Shown: piece after piece, positions 23,501 through 35,711 of the stretch | Layout of the letters: the number at the start of each line of letters is the position of its first letter | Numbering within the stretch: position 1 is the stretch's first letter | Position numbers and translations under genes: made by a program | The notes under the pieces: generated by a model | Told to the model about the DNA's origin: nothing | The model's database searches: none | What the model saw: the letters and a program-made list of their open reading frames with translations, nothing else | DNA from: Euglena gracilis | Lineage: Eukaryota; Euglenida; Euglenophyceae; Euglenales | Length of the DNA stretch: 64,000 nt | Assembly: GCA_039621445.1 (NCBI GenBank) | Contig: CP154954.1 | Coordinates: 70,002,670-70,066,669, forward strand | Reading direction: 5' to 3'

Positions 23501-23611
23501 GTTGTCTTTTTTCATCCTCCCTCCACCCCTGTCCCCGATTGAATGCTTGTACTGGCATTGAAACATGATGACCCCATTCTAACCCAGCTCGATGAGCAGG
23601 TGTGACTTCGT

Positions 23612-23614
<3 letters not shown>

Positions 23615-23674
<60 letters not shown>
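23615..23674. repeat. 60-base T run inside one satellite unit
   Basis: In the unit starting at 23566 the normal GACGCCGGTGTGATTATTCC stretch is replaced by GAGCAGGTGTGACTTCGTCC, A and 60 T residues, after which the unit resumes at CTCCCTGTTGGG. It is the only such interruption among the 43 units. Confidence 0.95.
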
Positions 23675-23675
<1 letters not shown>

Positions 23676-26600
23676 TCTCCCTGTTGGGCTGACGGATGTG
23701 CGTGGGGCGGTGGTTGTGCGCTGCGCTCGGTTGTCTCCGCCAGGCTTTCGTCGCCCTGCAGCCAATGATGAGCCCCCGCTTGCCACTCCTCTTTGATGCC
23801 ACAGATGAGATTCGTAGCGCGCCTGATAGCGTCTGTATGGGCATGCTGGGTGCCCGGTTGGCGAGCCGGGGGTTTGGGGTGTGGCTCGTCGCCGGGGTGT
23901 GGACGGACCTTGGCGGACCTTTCTGGGTGTCCCCGTCACGCTTGACGTGGGGAGCAACTGCAGGACGGGGGTGTGGCGGGGTGTCCCGGGGGTGCGCGGT
24001 TTTTGCAGCAATGCGGCATGCAGTTTGCAGCCCATGCCACTGCGTATACGCCGCTGCCCAGCCTTGGCAGCATGTCGTCCGAAAGGCATGGCAGACGCAC
24101 GTGTTGTTTTTTTCATCCTCCCTCCACCCCTGTCCCCGATTGAGTGCCTGTATTGGCATTGAAACATGATGACCCCATTCTAACCCAGCTCGATGACGCC
24201 GGTGTGATTATTCCTTTTGTTCCCTGTTGGGCTGACGGATGTGCGTGGGGCGGTGGTTGTGCGCTGCGCTCGGTTGTCTCCGCCAGGCTTTCGTCGCCCT
24301 GCAGCCAATGATGAGCCCCCGCTTGCCACTCCTCTTTGATGCCACAGATGAGATTCGTAGCGCGCCTGATAGCGTCTGTATGGGCATGCTGGGTGCCCGG
24401 TTGGCGAGCCGGGGGTTTGGGGTGTGGCTCGTCGCCGGGGTGTGGACGGACCTTGGCGGACCTTTCTGGGTGTCCCCGTCACGCTTGACGTGGGGAGCAA
24501 CTGCAGGACGGGGGTGTGGCGGGGTGTCCCGGGGGTGCGCGGTTTTTGCAGCAATGCGGCATGCAGTTTGCAGCCCATGTCACTGCGTATACGCCGCTGC
24601 CCAGCCTTGGCAGCATGTCGTCCGAAAGGCATGGCAGACGCACGGGAGGTTCTGCCGGTTGTTTTTTTCATCCTCCCTCCACCCCTGTCCCCGATTGAAT
24701 GCTTGTACTGGCATTGAAACATGATGACCCCATTCTAACCCAGCTCGATGACGCCGGTGTGATTATTCCTTTTGTTCCCTGTTGGGCTGACGGATGTGCG
24801 TGGGGCGGTGGTTGTGCGCTGCGCTCGGTTGTCTCCGCCAGGCTTTCGTCGCCCTGCAGCCAATGATGAGCCCCCGCTTGCCACTCCTCTTTGATGCCAC
24901 AGATGAGATTCGTAGCGCGCCTGATAGCGTCTGTATGGGCATGCTGGGTGCCCGGTTGGCGAGCCGGGGGTTTGGGGTGTGGCTCGTCGCCGGGGTGTGG
25001 ACGGACCTTGGCGGACCTTTCTGGGTGTCCCCGTCACGCTTGACGTGGGGAGCAACTGCAGGACGGGGGTGTGGCGGGGTGTCCCGGGGGTGCGCGGTTT
25101 TTGCAGCAATGCGGCATGCAGTTTGCAGCCCATGCCACTGCGTATACGCCGCTGCCCAGCCTTGGCAGCATGTCGTCCGAAAGGCATGGCAGACACACGT
25201 GTTGTTTTTTTCATCCTCCCTCCACCCCTGTCCCCGATTGAATGCCTGTATTGGCATTGAAACATGATGACCCCATTCTAACCCAGCTCGATGACGCCGG
25301 TGTGATTATTCCTTTTGTTCCCTGTTGGGCTGACGGATGTGCGTGGGGCGGTGGTTGTGCGCTGCGCTCAGTTGTCTCCGCCAGGCTTTCGTCGCCCTGC
25401 AGCCAATGATGAGCCCCGCTTGCCACTCCTCTTTGATGCCACAGATGAGATTCGTAGCGCGCCTGATAGCGTCTGTATGGGCATGCTGGGTGCCCGGTTG
25501 GCGAGCCGGGGGTTTGGGGTGTGGCTCGTCGCCGGGGTGTGGACGGACCTTGGCGGACCTTTCTGGGTGTCCCCGTCACGCTTGACGTGGGGAGCAACTG
25601 CAGGACGGGGGTGTGGCGGGGTGTCCCGGGGGTGCGCGGTTTTTGCAGCAATGCGGCATGCAGTTTGCAGCCCATGCCACTGCGTATACGCCGCTGCCCA
25701 GCCTTGGCAGCATGTCGTCCGAAAGGCATGGCAGACGCACGGGAGGTTCTGCCGGTTGTTTTTTTCATCCTCCCTCCACCCCTGTCCCCGATTGAATGCT
25801 TGTACTGGCATTGAAACATGATGACCCCATTCTAACCCAGCTCGATGACGCCGGTGTGATTATTTCCTTTTGTTCCCTGTTGGGCTGACGGATGTGCGTG
25901 GGGCGGTGGTTGTGCGCTGCGCTCGGTTGTCTCCGCCAGGCTTTCGTCGCCCTGCAGCCAATGATGAGCCCCCGCTTGCCACTCCTCTTTGATGCCACAG
26001 ATGAGATTCGTAGCGCGCCTGATAGCGTCTGTATGGGCATGCTGGGTGCCCGGTTGGCGAGCCGGGGGTTGGGGTGTGGCTCGTCGCCGGGGTGTGGACG
26101 GACCTTGGCGGACCTTTCTGGGTGTCCCCGCCACACTTTACCTGGTGTGCAACTGCAGGACGGGGTGTGGCGGGGTGGCCCGGGGGTGCGCGTTTTTTGC
26201 ATCAAGACGTCACGCATTTTGCAGCCCATGCCACTGCGTATACGCCGCTGCCCAGCCTTGGCAGCATGTCGTCCGAAAGGCATGGCAGACACACGTGTTG
26301 TTTTTTTCATCCTCCCTCCACCCCTGTCCCCGATTGAATGCCTGTATTGGCATTGAAACATGATGACCCCATTCTAACCCAGCTCGATGACGCCGGTGTG
26401 ATTATTCCTTTTGTTCCCTGTTGGGCTGACGGATGTGCGTGGGGCGGTGGTTGTGCGCTGCGCTCGGTTGTCTCCGCCAGGCTTTCGTCGCCCTGCAGCC
26501 AATGATGAGCCCCCGCTTGCCACTCCTCTTTGATGCCACAGATGAGATTCGTAGCGCGCCTGATAGCGTCTGTATGGGCATGCTGGGTGCCCGGTTGGCG

Positions 26601-29600
26601 AGCCGGGGGTTTGGGGTGTGGCTCGTCGCCGGGGTGTGGACGGACCTTGGCGGACCTTTCTGGGTGTCCCCGTCACGCTTGACGTGGGGAGCAACTGCAG
26701 GACGGGGGTGTGGCGGGGTGTCCCGGGGGTGCGCGGTTTTTGCAGCAATGCGGCACGCAGTTTGCAGCCCATGCCACTGCGTATACGCCGCTGCCCAGCC
26801 TTGGCAGCATGTCGTCCGAAAGGCATGGCAGACGCACGTGTTGTTTTTTTCATCCTCCCTCCACCCCTGTCCCCGATTGAATGCCTGTACTGGCATTGAA
26901 ACATGATGACCCCATTCTAACCCAGCTCGATGACGCCGGTGTGATTATTCCTTTTGTTCCCTGTTGGGCTGACGGATGTGCGTGGGGCGGTGGTTGTGCG
27001 CTGCGCTCGGTTGTCTCCGCCAGGCTTTCGTCGCCCTGCAGCCAATGATGAGCCCCCGCTTGCCACTCCTCTTTGATGCACAGATGAGATTCGTAGCGCG
27101 CCTGATAGCGTCTGTATGGGCATGCTGGGTGCCCGGTTGGCGAGCCGGGGGTTGGGGTGTGGCTCGTCGCCGGGGTGTGGACGGACCTTGGCGGACCTTT
27201 CTGGGTGTCCCCGTCACGCTTGACGTGGGGAGCAACTGCAGGACGGGGGTGTGGCGGGGTGTCCCGGGGGTGCGCGGTTTTTGCAGCAATGCGGCACGCA
27301 GTTTGCAGCCCATGCCACTGCGTATACGCCGCTGCCCAGCCTTGGCAGCATGTCGTCCGAAAGGCATGGCAGACGCACGTGTTGTTTTTTTTATCCTCCC
27401 TCCACCCCTGTCCCCGATTGAATGCCTGTACTGGCATTGAAACATGATGACCCCATTCTAACCCAGCTCGATGACGCCGGTGTGATTATTCCTTTTGTTC
27501 CCTGTTGGGCTGACGGATGTGCGTGGGGCGGTGGTTGTGCACTGCGCTCGGTTGTCTCCGCCAGGCTTTCGTCGCCCTGCAGCCAATGATGAGCCCCCGC
27601 TTGCCACTCCTCTTTGATGCCACAGATGAGATTCGTAGCGCGCCTGATAGCGTCTGTATGGGCATGCTGGGTGCCCGGTTGGCGAGCCGGGGTGATGGGG
27701 TGTGGCTCGTCGCCGGGGTGTGGACGGACCTTGGCGGACCTTTCTGGGTGTCCCCGTCACGCTTGACGTGGGGAGCAACTGCAGGACGGGGGTGTGGCGG
27801 GGTGTCCCGGGGGTGCGCGGTTTTTGCAGGCAATGCGGCACGCAGTTTGCAGCCCATGCCACTGCGTATACGCCGCTGCCCAGCCTTGGCAGCATGTCGT
27901 CCGAAAGGCATGGCAGACGCACGTGTTGTTTTTTTTTTTCATCCTCCCTCCACCCCTGTCCCCGATTGAATGCCTGTACTGGCATTGAAACATGATGACC
28001 CCATTCTAACCCAGCTCGATGACGCCGGTGTGATTATTCCTTTTGTTCCCTGTTGGGCTGACGGATGTGCGTGGGGCGGTGGTTGTGCGCTGCGCTCGGT
28101 TGTCTCCGCCAGGCTTTCGTCGCCCTGCAGCCAATGATGAGCCCCCGCTTGCCACTCCTCTTTGATGCCACAGATGAGATTCGTAGCGCGCCTGATAGCG
28201 TCTGTTGGGCATGCTGGGGTGCCCGGTTGGCGAGCCGGGGGTTTGGGGTGTGGCTCGTCGCCGGGGTGTGGACGGACCTTGGCGGACCTTTCTGGGTGTC
28301 CCCGTCACGCTTGACGTGGGGAGCAACTGCAGGACGGGGGTGTGGCGGGGTGTCCCGGGGGTGCGCGGTTTTTGCAGCAATGCGGCATGCAGTTTGCAGC
28401 CCATGCCACTGCGTATACGCCGCTGCCCAGCCTTGGCAGCATGTCGTCCGAAAGGCATGGCAGACGCACGTGTTGTTTTTTTCATCCTCCCTCCACCCCT
28501 GTCCCCGATTGAATGCCTGTACTGGCATTGAAACATGATGACCCCATTCTAACCCAGCTCGATGACGCCGGTGTGATTATTCCTTTTGTTCCCTGTTGGG
28601 CTGACGGATGTGCGTGGGGCGGTGGTTGTGCGCTGCGCTCGGTTGTCTCCGCCAGGCTTTCGTCGCCCTGCAGCCAATGATGAGCCCCCGCTTGCCACTC
28701 CTCTTTGATGCCACAGATGAGATTCGTAGCGCGCCTGATAGCGTCTGTATGGGCATGCTGGGTGCCCGGTTGGCGAGCCGGGGGTTTGGGGTGTGGCTCG
28801 TCGCCGGGGTGTGGACGGACCTTGGCGGACCTTTCTGGGTGTCCCCGTCACGCTTGACGTGGGGAGCAACTGCAGGACGGGGGTGTGGCGGGGTGTCCCG
28901 GGGGTGCGCGGTTTTTGCAGCAATGCGGCATGCAGTTTGCAGCCCATGTCACTGCGTATACGCCGCTGCCCAGCCTTGGCAGCATGTCGTCCGAAAGGCA
29001 TGGCAGATGCACGGGAGGTTCTGCCGGTTGTTTTTTTCATCCTCCCTCCACCCCTGTCCCCGATTGAATGCCTGTACTGGCATTGAAACATGATGACCCC
29101 ATTCTAACCCAGCTCGATGACGCCGGTGTGATTATTCCTTTTGTTCCCTGTTGGGCTGACGGATGTGCGTGGGGCGGTGGTTGTGCGCTGCGCTCGGTTG
29201 TCTCCGCCAGGCTTTCGTCGCCCTGCAGCCAATGATGAGCCCCTGCTTGCCACTCCTCTTTGATGTCACAGATGAGATTCGTAGCGCGCCTGATAGCGTC
29301 TGTTTGGGCATGCTGGGTGCCCGGTTGGCGAGCCGGGGGTTTGGGGTGTGGCTCGTCGCGGGGTGTGGACGGACCTTGGCGGACCTTTCTGGGTGTCCCC
29401 GTCACGCTTGACGTGGGGAGCAACTGCAGGACGGGGGTGTGGCGGGGTGTCCCGGGGGTGCGCGGTTTTTGCAGCAATGCGGCATGCAGTTTGCAGCCCA
29501 TGCCACTGCGTATACGCCGCTGCCCAGCCTTGGCAGCATGTCGTCCGAAAGGCATGGCAGACGCACGTGTTGTTTTTTTTTTCATCCTCCCTCCACCCCT

Positions 29601-32600
29601 GTCCCCGATTGAATGCCTGTATGGCATTGAAACATGATGACCCCATTCTAACCCAGCTCGATGACGCCGGTGTGATTATTCCTTTTGTTCCCTGTTGGGC
29701 TGACGGATGTGCGTGGGGCGGTGGTTGTGCGCTGCGCTCGGTTGTCTCCGCCAGGCTTTCGTCGCCCTGCAGCCAATGATGAGCCCCCGCTTGCCACTCC
29801 TCTTTGATGCCACAGATGAGATTCGTAGCGCGCCTGATAGCGTCTGTTTGGGCATGCTGGGTGCCCGGTTGGCGAGCCGGGGGTTTGGGGTGTGGCTCGT
29901 CGCCGGGGTGTGGACGGACCTTGGCGGACCTTTCTGGGTGTCCCCGTCACGCTTGACGTGGGGAGCAACTGCAGGACGGGGGTGTGGCGGGGTGTCCCGG
30001 GGGTGCGCGGTTTTTGCAGCAATGCGGCATGCAGTTTGCAGCCCATGCCACTGCGTATACGCCGCTGCCCAGCCTTGGCAGCATGTCGTCCGAAAGGCAT
30101 GGCAGACGCACGGGAGGTTCTGCCGGTTGTCTTTTTTCATCCTCCCTCCACCCCTGTCCCCGATTGAATGCTTGTACTGGCATTGAAACATGATGACCCC
30201 ATTCTAACCCAGCTCGATGACGCCGGTGTGATTATTCCTTTTGTTCCCTGTTGGGCTGACGGATGTGCGTGGGGCGGTGGTTGTGCGCTGCGCTCGGTTG
30301 TCTCCGCCAGGCTTTCGTCGCCCTGCAGCCAATGATGAGCCCCCTGCTTGCCACTCCTCTTTGATGCCACAGATGAGATTCGTAGCGCGCCTGATAGCGT
30401 CTGTTTGGGCATGCTGGGTGCCCGGTTGGCGAGCCGGGGGGTTGGGGCATGGCTCGTCGCCGGGGTGTGGACGGACCTTGGCGGACCTTTCTGGGTGTCC
30501 CCGTCACGCTTGACGTGGGGAGCAACTGCAGGACGGGGGTGTGGCGGGGTGTCCCGGGGGTGCGCGGTTTTTGCAGCAATGCGGCATGCAGTTTGCAGCC
30601 CATGCCACTGCGTATACGCCGCTGCCCAGCCTTGGCAGCATGTCGTCCGAAAGGCATGGCAGACGCACGTGTTGTTTTTTTTTTTCATCCTCCCTCCACC
30701 CCTGTCCCCGATTGAATGCCTGTACTGGCATTGAAACATGATGACCCCATTCTCTAACCCAGCTCGATGACGCCGGTGTGATTATTCCTTTTGTTCCCTG
30801 TTGGGCTGACGGATGTGCGTGGGGCGGTGGTTGTGCGCTGCGCTCGGTTGTCTCCGCCAGGCTTTCGTCGCCCTGCAGCCAATGATGAGCCCCCGCTTGC
30901 CACTCCTCTTTGATGCCACAGATGAGATTCGTAGCGCGCCTGATAGCGTCTGTATGGGCATGCTGGGTGCCCGGTTGGCGAGCCGGGGGTTTGGGGTGTG
31001 GCTCGTCGCCGGGGTGTGGACGGACCTTGGCGGACCTTTCTGGGTGTCCCCGTCACGCTTGACGTGGGGAGCAACTGCAGGACGGGGGTGTGGCGGGGTG
31101 TCCCGGGGGTGCGCGGTTTTTGCAGCAATGCGGCACGCAGTTTGCAGCCCATGCCACTGCGTATACGCCGCTGCCCAGCCTTGGCAGCATGTCGTCCGAA
31201 AGGCATGGCAGACGCACGGGAGGTTCTGCCGGTTGTTTTTTTCATCCTCCCTCCACCCCTGTCCCCGATTGAATGCCTGTACTGGCATTGAAACATGATG
31301 ACCCCATTCTAACCCAGCTCGATGACGCCGGTGTGATTATTCCTTTTGTTCCCTGTTGGGCTGACGGATGTGCGTGGGGCGGTGGTTGTGCGCTGCGCTC
31401 GGTTGTCTCCGCCAGGCTTTCGTCGCCCTGCAGCCAATGATGAGCCCCCGCTTGCCACTCCTCTTTGATGCCACAGATGAGATTCGTAGCGCGCCTGATA
31501 GCGTCTGTTTGGGCATGCTGGGTGCCCGGTTGGCGAGCCGGGGGTTTGGGGTGTGGCTCGTCGCGGGGTGTGGACGGACCTTGGCGGACCTTTCTGGGTG
31601 TCCCCGTCACGCTTGACGTGGGGAGCAACTGCAGGACGGGGGTGTCGCGGGGTTTCCCGGGGGTGCGCGGTTTTTTGCAGGCAATGCGGCACGCAGTTTG
31701 CAGCCCATGCCACTGCGTATACGCCGCTGCCCAGCCTTGGCAGCATGTCGTCCGAAAGGCATGGCAGACGCACGTGTTGTTTTTTTCATCCTCCCTCCAC
31801 CCCTGTCCCCGATTGAATGCCTGTACTATCATTGAAACATGATGACCCCATTCTAACCCAGCTCGATGACGCCGGTGTGATTATTCCTTTTGTTCCCTGT
31901 TGGGCTGACGGATGTGCGTGGGGCGGTGGTTGTGCGCTGCGCTCAGTTGTCTCCGCCAGGCTTTCGTCGCCCTGCAGCCAATGATGAGCCCCCGCTTGCC
32001 ACTCCTCTTTGATGCCACAGATGAGATTCGTAGCGCGCCTGATAGCGTCTGTTTGGGCATGCTGGGTGCCCGGTTGGCGAGCCGGGGGGTTGGGGCATGG
32101 CTCGTCGCCGGGGTGTGGACGGACCTTGGCGGACCTTTCTGGGTGTCCCCGTCACGCTTGACGTGGGGAGCAACTGCAGGACGGGGGTGTGGCGGGGTGT
32201 CCCGGGGGTGCGCGGTTTTTGCAGCAATGCGGCATGCAGTTTGCAGCCCATGCCACTGCGTATACGCCGCTGCCCAGCCTTGGCAGCATGTCGTCCGAAA
32301 GGCATGGCAGACGCACGGGAGGTTCTGCCGGTTGTCTTTTTTCATCCTCCCTCCACCCCTGTCCCCGATTGAATGCTTGTACTGGCATTGAAACATGATG
32401 ACCCCATTCTAACCCAGCTCGATGACGCCGGTGTGATTATTCCTTTTGTTCCCTGTTGGGCTGACGGATGTGCGTGGGGCGGTGGTTGTGCACTGCGCTC
32501 GGTTGTCTCCGCCAGGCTTTCGTCGCCCTGCAGCCAATGATGAGCCCCTGCTTGCCACTCCTCTTTGATGTCACAGATGAGATTCGTAGCGCGCCTGATA

Positions 32601-35600
32601 GCGTCTGTATGGGCATGCTGGGTGCCCGGTTGGCGAGCCGGGGGGTTGGGGTGTGGCTCGTCGCGGGGTGTGGACGGACCTTGGCGGACCTTTCTGGGTG
32701 TCCCCGTCACGCTTGACGTGGGGAGCAACTGCAGGACGGGGGTGTGGCGGGGTGTCCCGGGGGTGCGCGGTTTTTGCAGCAATGCGGCATGCAGTTTGCA
32801 GCCCATGCCACTGCGTATACGCCGCTGCCCAGCCTTGGCAGCATGTCGTCCGAAAGGCATGGCAGACGCACGTGTTGTTTTTTTCATCCTCCCTCCACCC
32901 CTGTCCCCGATTGAATGCCTGTACTATCATTGAAACATGATGACCCCATTCTAACCCAGCTCGATGACGCCGGTGTGATTATTCCTTTTGTTCCCTGTTG
33001 GGCTGACGGATGTGCGTGGGGCGGTGGTTGTGCGCTGCGCTCAGTTGTCTCCGCCAGGCTTTCGTCGCCCTGCAGCCAATGATGAGCCCCCGCTTGCCAC
33101 TCCTCTTTGATGCCACAGATGAGATTCGTAGCGCGCCTGATAGCGTCTGTTTGGGCATGCTGGGTGCCCGGTTGGCGAGCCGGGGGGTTGGGGCATGGCT
33201 CGTCGCCGGGGTGTGGACGGACCTTGGCGGACCTTTCTGGGTGTCCCCGTCACGCTTGACGTGGGGAGCAACTGCAGGACGGGGGTGTGGCGGGGTGTCC
33301 CGGGGGTGCGCGGTTTTTGCAGCAATGCGGCATGCAGTTTGCAGCCCATGCCACTGCGTATACGCCGCTGCCCAGCCTTGGCAGCATGTCGTCCGAAAGG
33401 CATGGCAGACGCACGGGAGGTTCTGCCGGTTGTCTTTTTTTTTTTTCCCTCCACCCCTGTCCCCGATTGAATGCCTGTACTGGCATTGAAACATGATGAC
33501 CCCATTCTAACCCAGCTCGATGACGCCGGTGTGATTATTCCTTTTGTTCCCTGTTGGGCTGACGGATGTGCGTGGGGCGGTGGTTGTGCGCTGCGCTCGG
33601 TTGTCTCCGCCAGGCTTTCGTCGCCCTGCAGCCAATGATGAGCCCCCGCTTGCCACTCCTCTTTGATGCCACAGATGAGATTCGTAGCGCGCCTGATAGC
33701 GTCTGTTTGGGCATGCTGGGTGCCCGGTTGGCGAGCCGGGGGGTTGGGGCATGGCTCGTCGCCGGGGTGTGGACGGACCTTGGCGGACCTTTCTGGGTGT
33801 CCCCGTCACGCTTGACGTGGGGAGCAACTGCAGGACGGGGGTGTGGCGGGGTGTCTCGGGGGTGCGCGGTTTTTGCAGCAATGCGGCATGCAGTTTGCAG
33901 CCCATGCCACTGCGTATACGCCGCTGCCCAGCCTTGGCAGCATGTCGTCCGAAAGGCATGGCAGACGCACGGGAGGTTCTGCCGGTTGTCTTTTTTCATC
34001 CTCCCTCCACCCCTGTCCCCGATTGAATGCCTGTACTGGCATTGAAACATGATGACCCCATTCTAACCCAGCTCGATGACGCCGGTGTGATTATTCCTTT
34101 TGTTCCCTGTTGGGCTGACGGATGTGCGTGGGGCGGTGGTTGTGCACTGCGCTCGGTTGTCTCCGCCAGGCTTTCGTCGCCCTGCAGCCAATGATGAGCC
34201 CCCGCTTGCCACTCCTCTTTGATGCCACAGATGAGATTCGTAGCGCGCCTGATAGCGCCTGTTTGGGCATGCTGGGTGCCCGGTTGGCGAGCCGGGGGGT
34301 TGGGGCATGGCTCGTCGCCGGGGTGTGGACGGACCTTGGCGGACCTTTCTGGGTGTCCCCGTCACGCTTGACATGGGGAGCAGCTGCAGGACGGGGGTGT
34401 GGCGGGGTGTCTCGGGGGTGCGCGGTTTTTGCAGCAATGCGGCATGCAGTTTGCAGCCCATGCCACTGCGTATACGCCGCTGCCCAGCCTTGGCAGCATG
34501 TCGTCCGAAAGGCATGGCAGACGCACGGGAGGTTCTGCCGGTTGTCTTTTTTCATCCTCCCTCCACCCCTGTCCCCGATTGAATGCCTGTGCTGGCACTG
34601 AAACATGATGACCCCATTCTAACCCAGCTCGATGACGCCGGTGTGATTATTCCTTTTGTTCCCTGTTGGGCTGACGGATGTGCGTGGGGCGGTGGTTGTG
34701 CACTGCGCTCGGTTGTCTCCGCCAGGCTTTCGTCGCCCTGCAGCCAATGATGAGCCCCCGCTTGCCACTCCTCTTTGATGCCACAGATGAGATTCGTAGC
34801 GCGCCTGATAGCGCCTGTTTGGGCATGCTGGGTGCCCGGTTGGCGAGCCGGGGGGTTGGGGCATGGCTCGTCGCCGGGGTGTGGACGGACCTTGGCGGAC
34901 CTTTCTGGGTGTCCCCGTCACGCTTGACGTGGGGAGCAACTGCAGGACGGGGGTGTGGCGGGGTGTCCCGGGGGTGCGCGGTTTTTGCAGGCAATGCGGC
35001 ATGCAGTTTGCAGCCCATGCCACTGCGTATACGCCGCTGCCCAGCCTTGGCAGCATGTCGTCCGAAAGGCATGGCAGACGCACGGGAGGTTCTGCCGGTT
35101 GTCTTTTTTCATCCTCCCTCCACCCCTGTCCCCGATTGAATGCCTGTGCTGGCACTGAAACATGATGACCCCATTCTAACCCAGCTCGATGACGCCGGTG
35201 TGATTATTCTTTTTGTTCCCTGTTGGGCTGACGGATGTGCGTGGGGCGGTGGTTGTGCACTGCGCTCGGTTGTCTCCGCCAGGCTTTCGTCGCCCTGCAG
35301 CCAATGATGAGCCCCCGCTTGCCACTCCTCTTTGATGCCACAGATGAGATTCGTAGCGCGCCTGATAGCGTCTGTTTGGGCATGCTGGGTGCCCGGTTGG
35401 CGTGCCGGGGGGTTGGGGCATGGCTCGTCGCCGGGGTGTGGACGGACCTTGGCGGACCTTTCTGGGTGTCCCCGTCACGCTTGACGTGGGGAGCAACTGC
35501 AGGACGGGGATGTGGCGGGGTGTCCCGGGGGTGCGCGGTTTTTGCAGGCAATGCGGCACGCAGTTTGCAGCCCATGCCACTGCGTATACGCCGCTGCCCA

Positions 35601-35711
35601 GCCTTGGCAGCATGTCGTCCGAAAGGCATGGCAGACGCACGTGTTGTTTTTATTCCTTCATCCTCCCTCCACCCCTGTCCCCGATTGAATGCCTGTACTG
35701 GCATTGAAACA

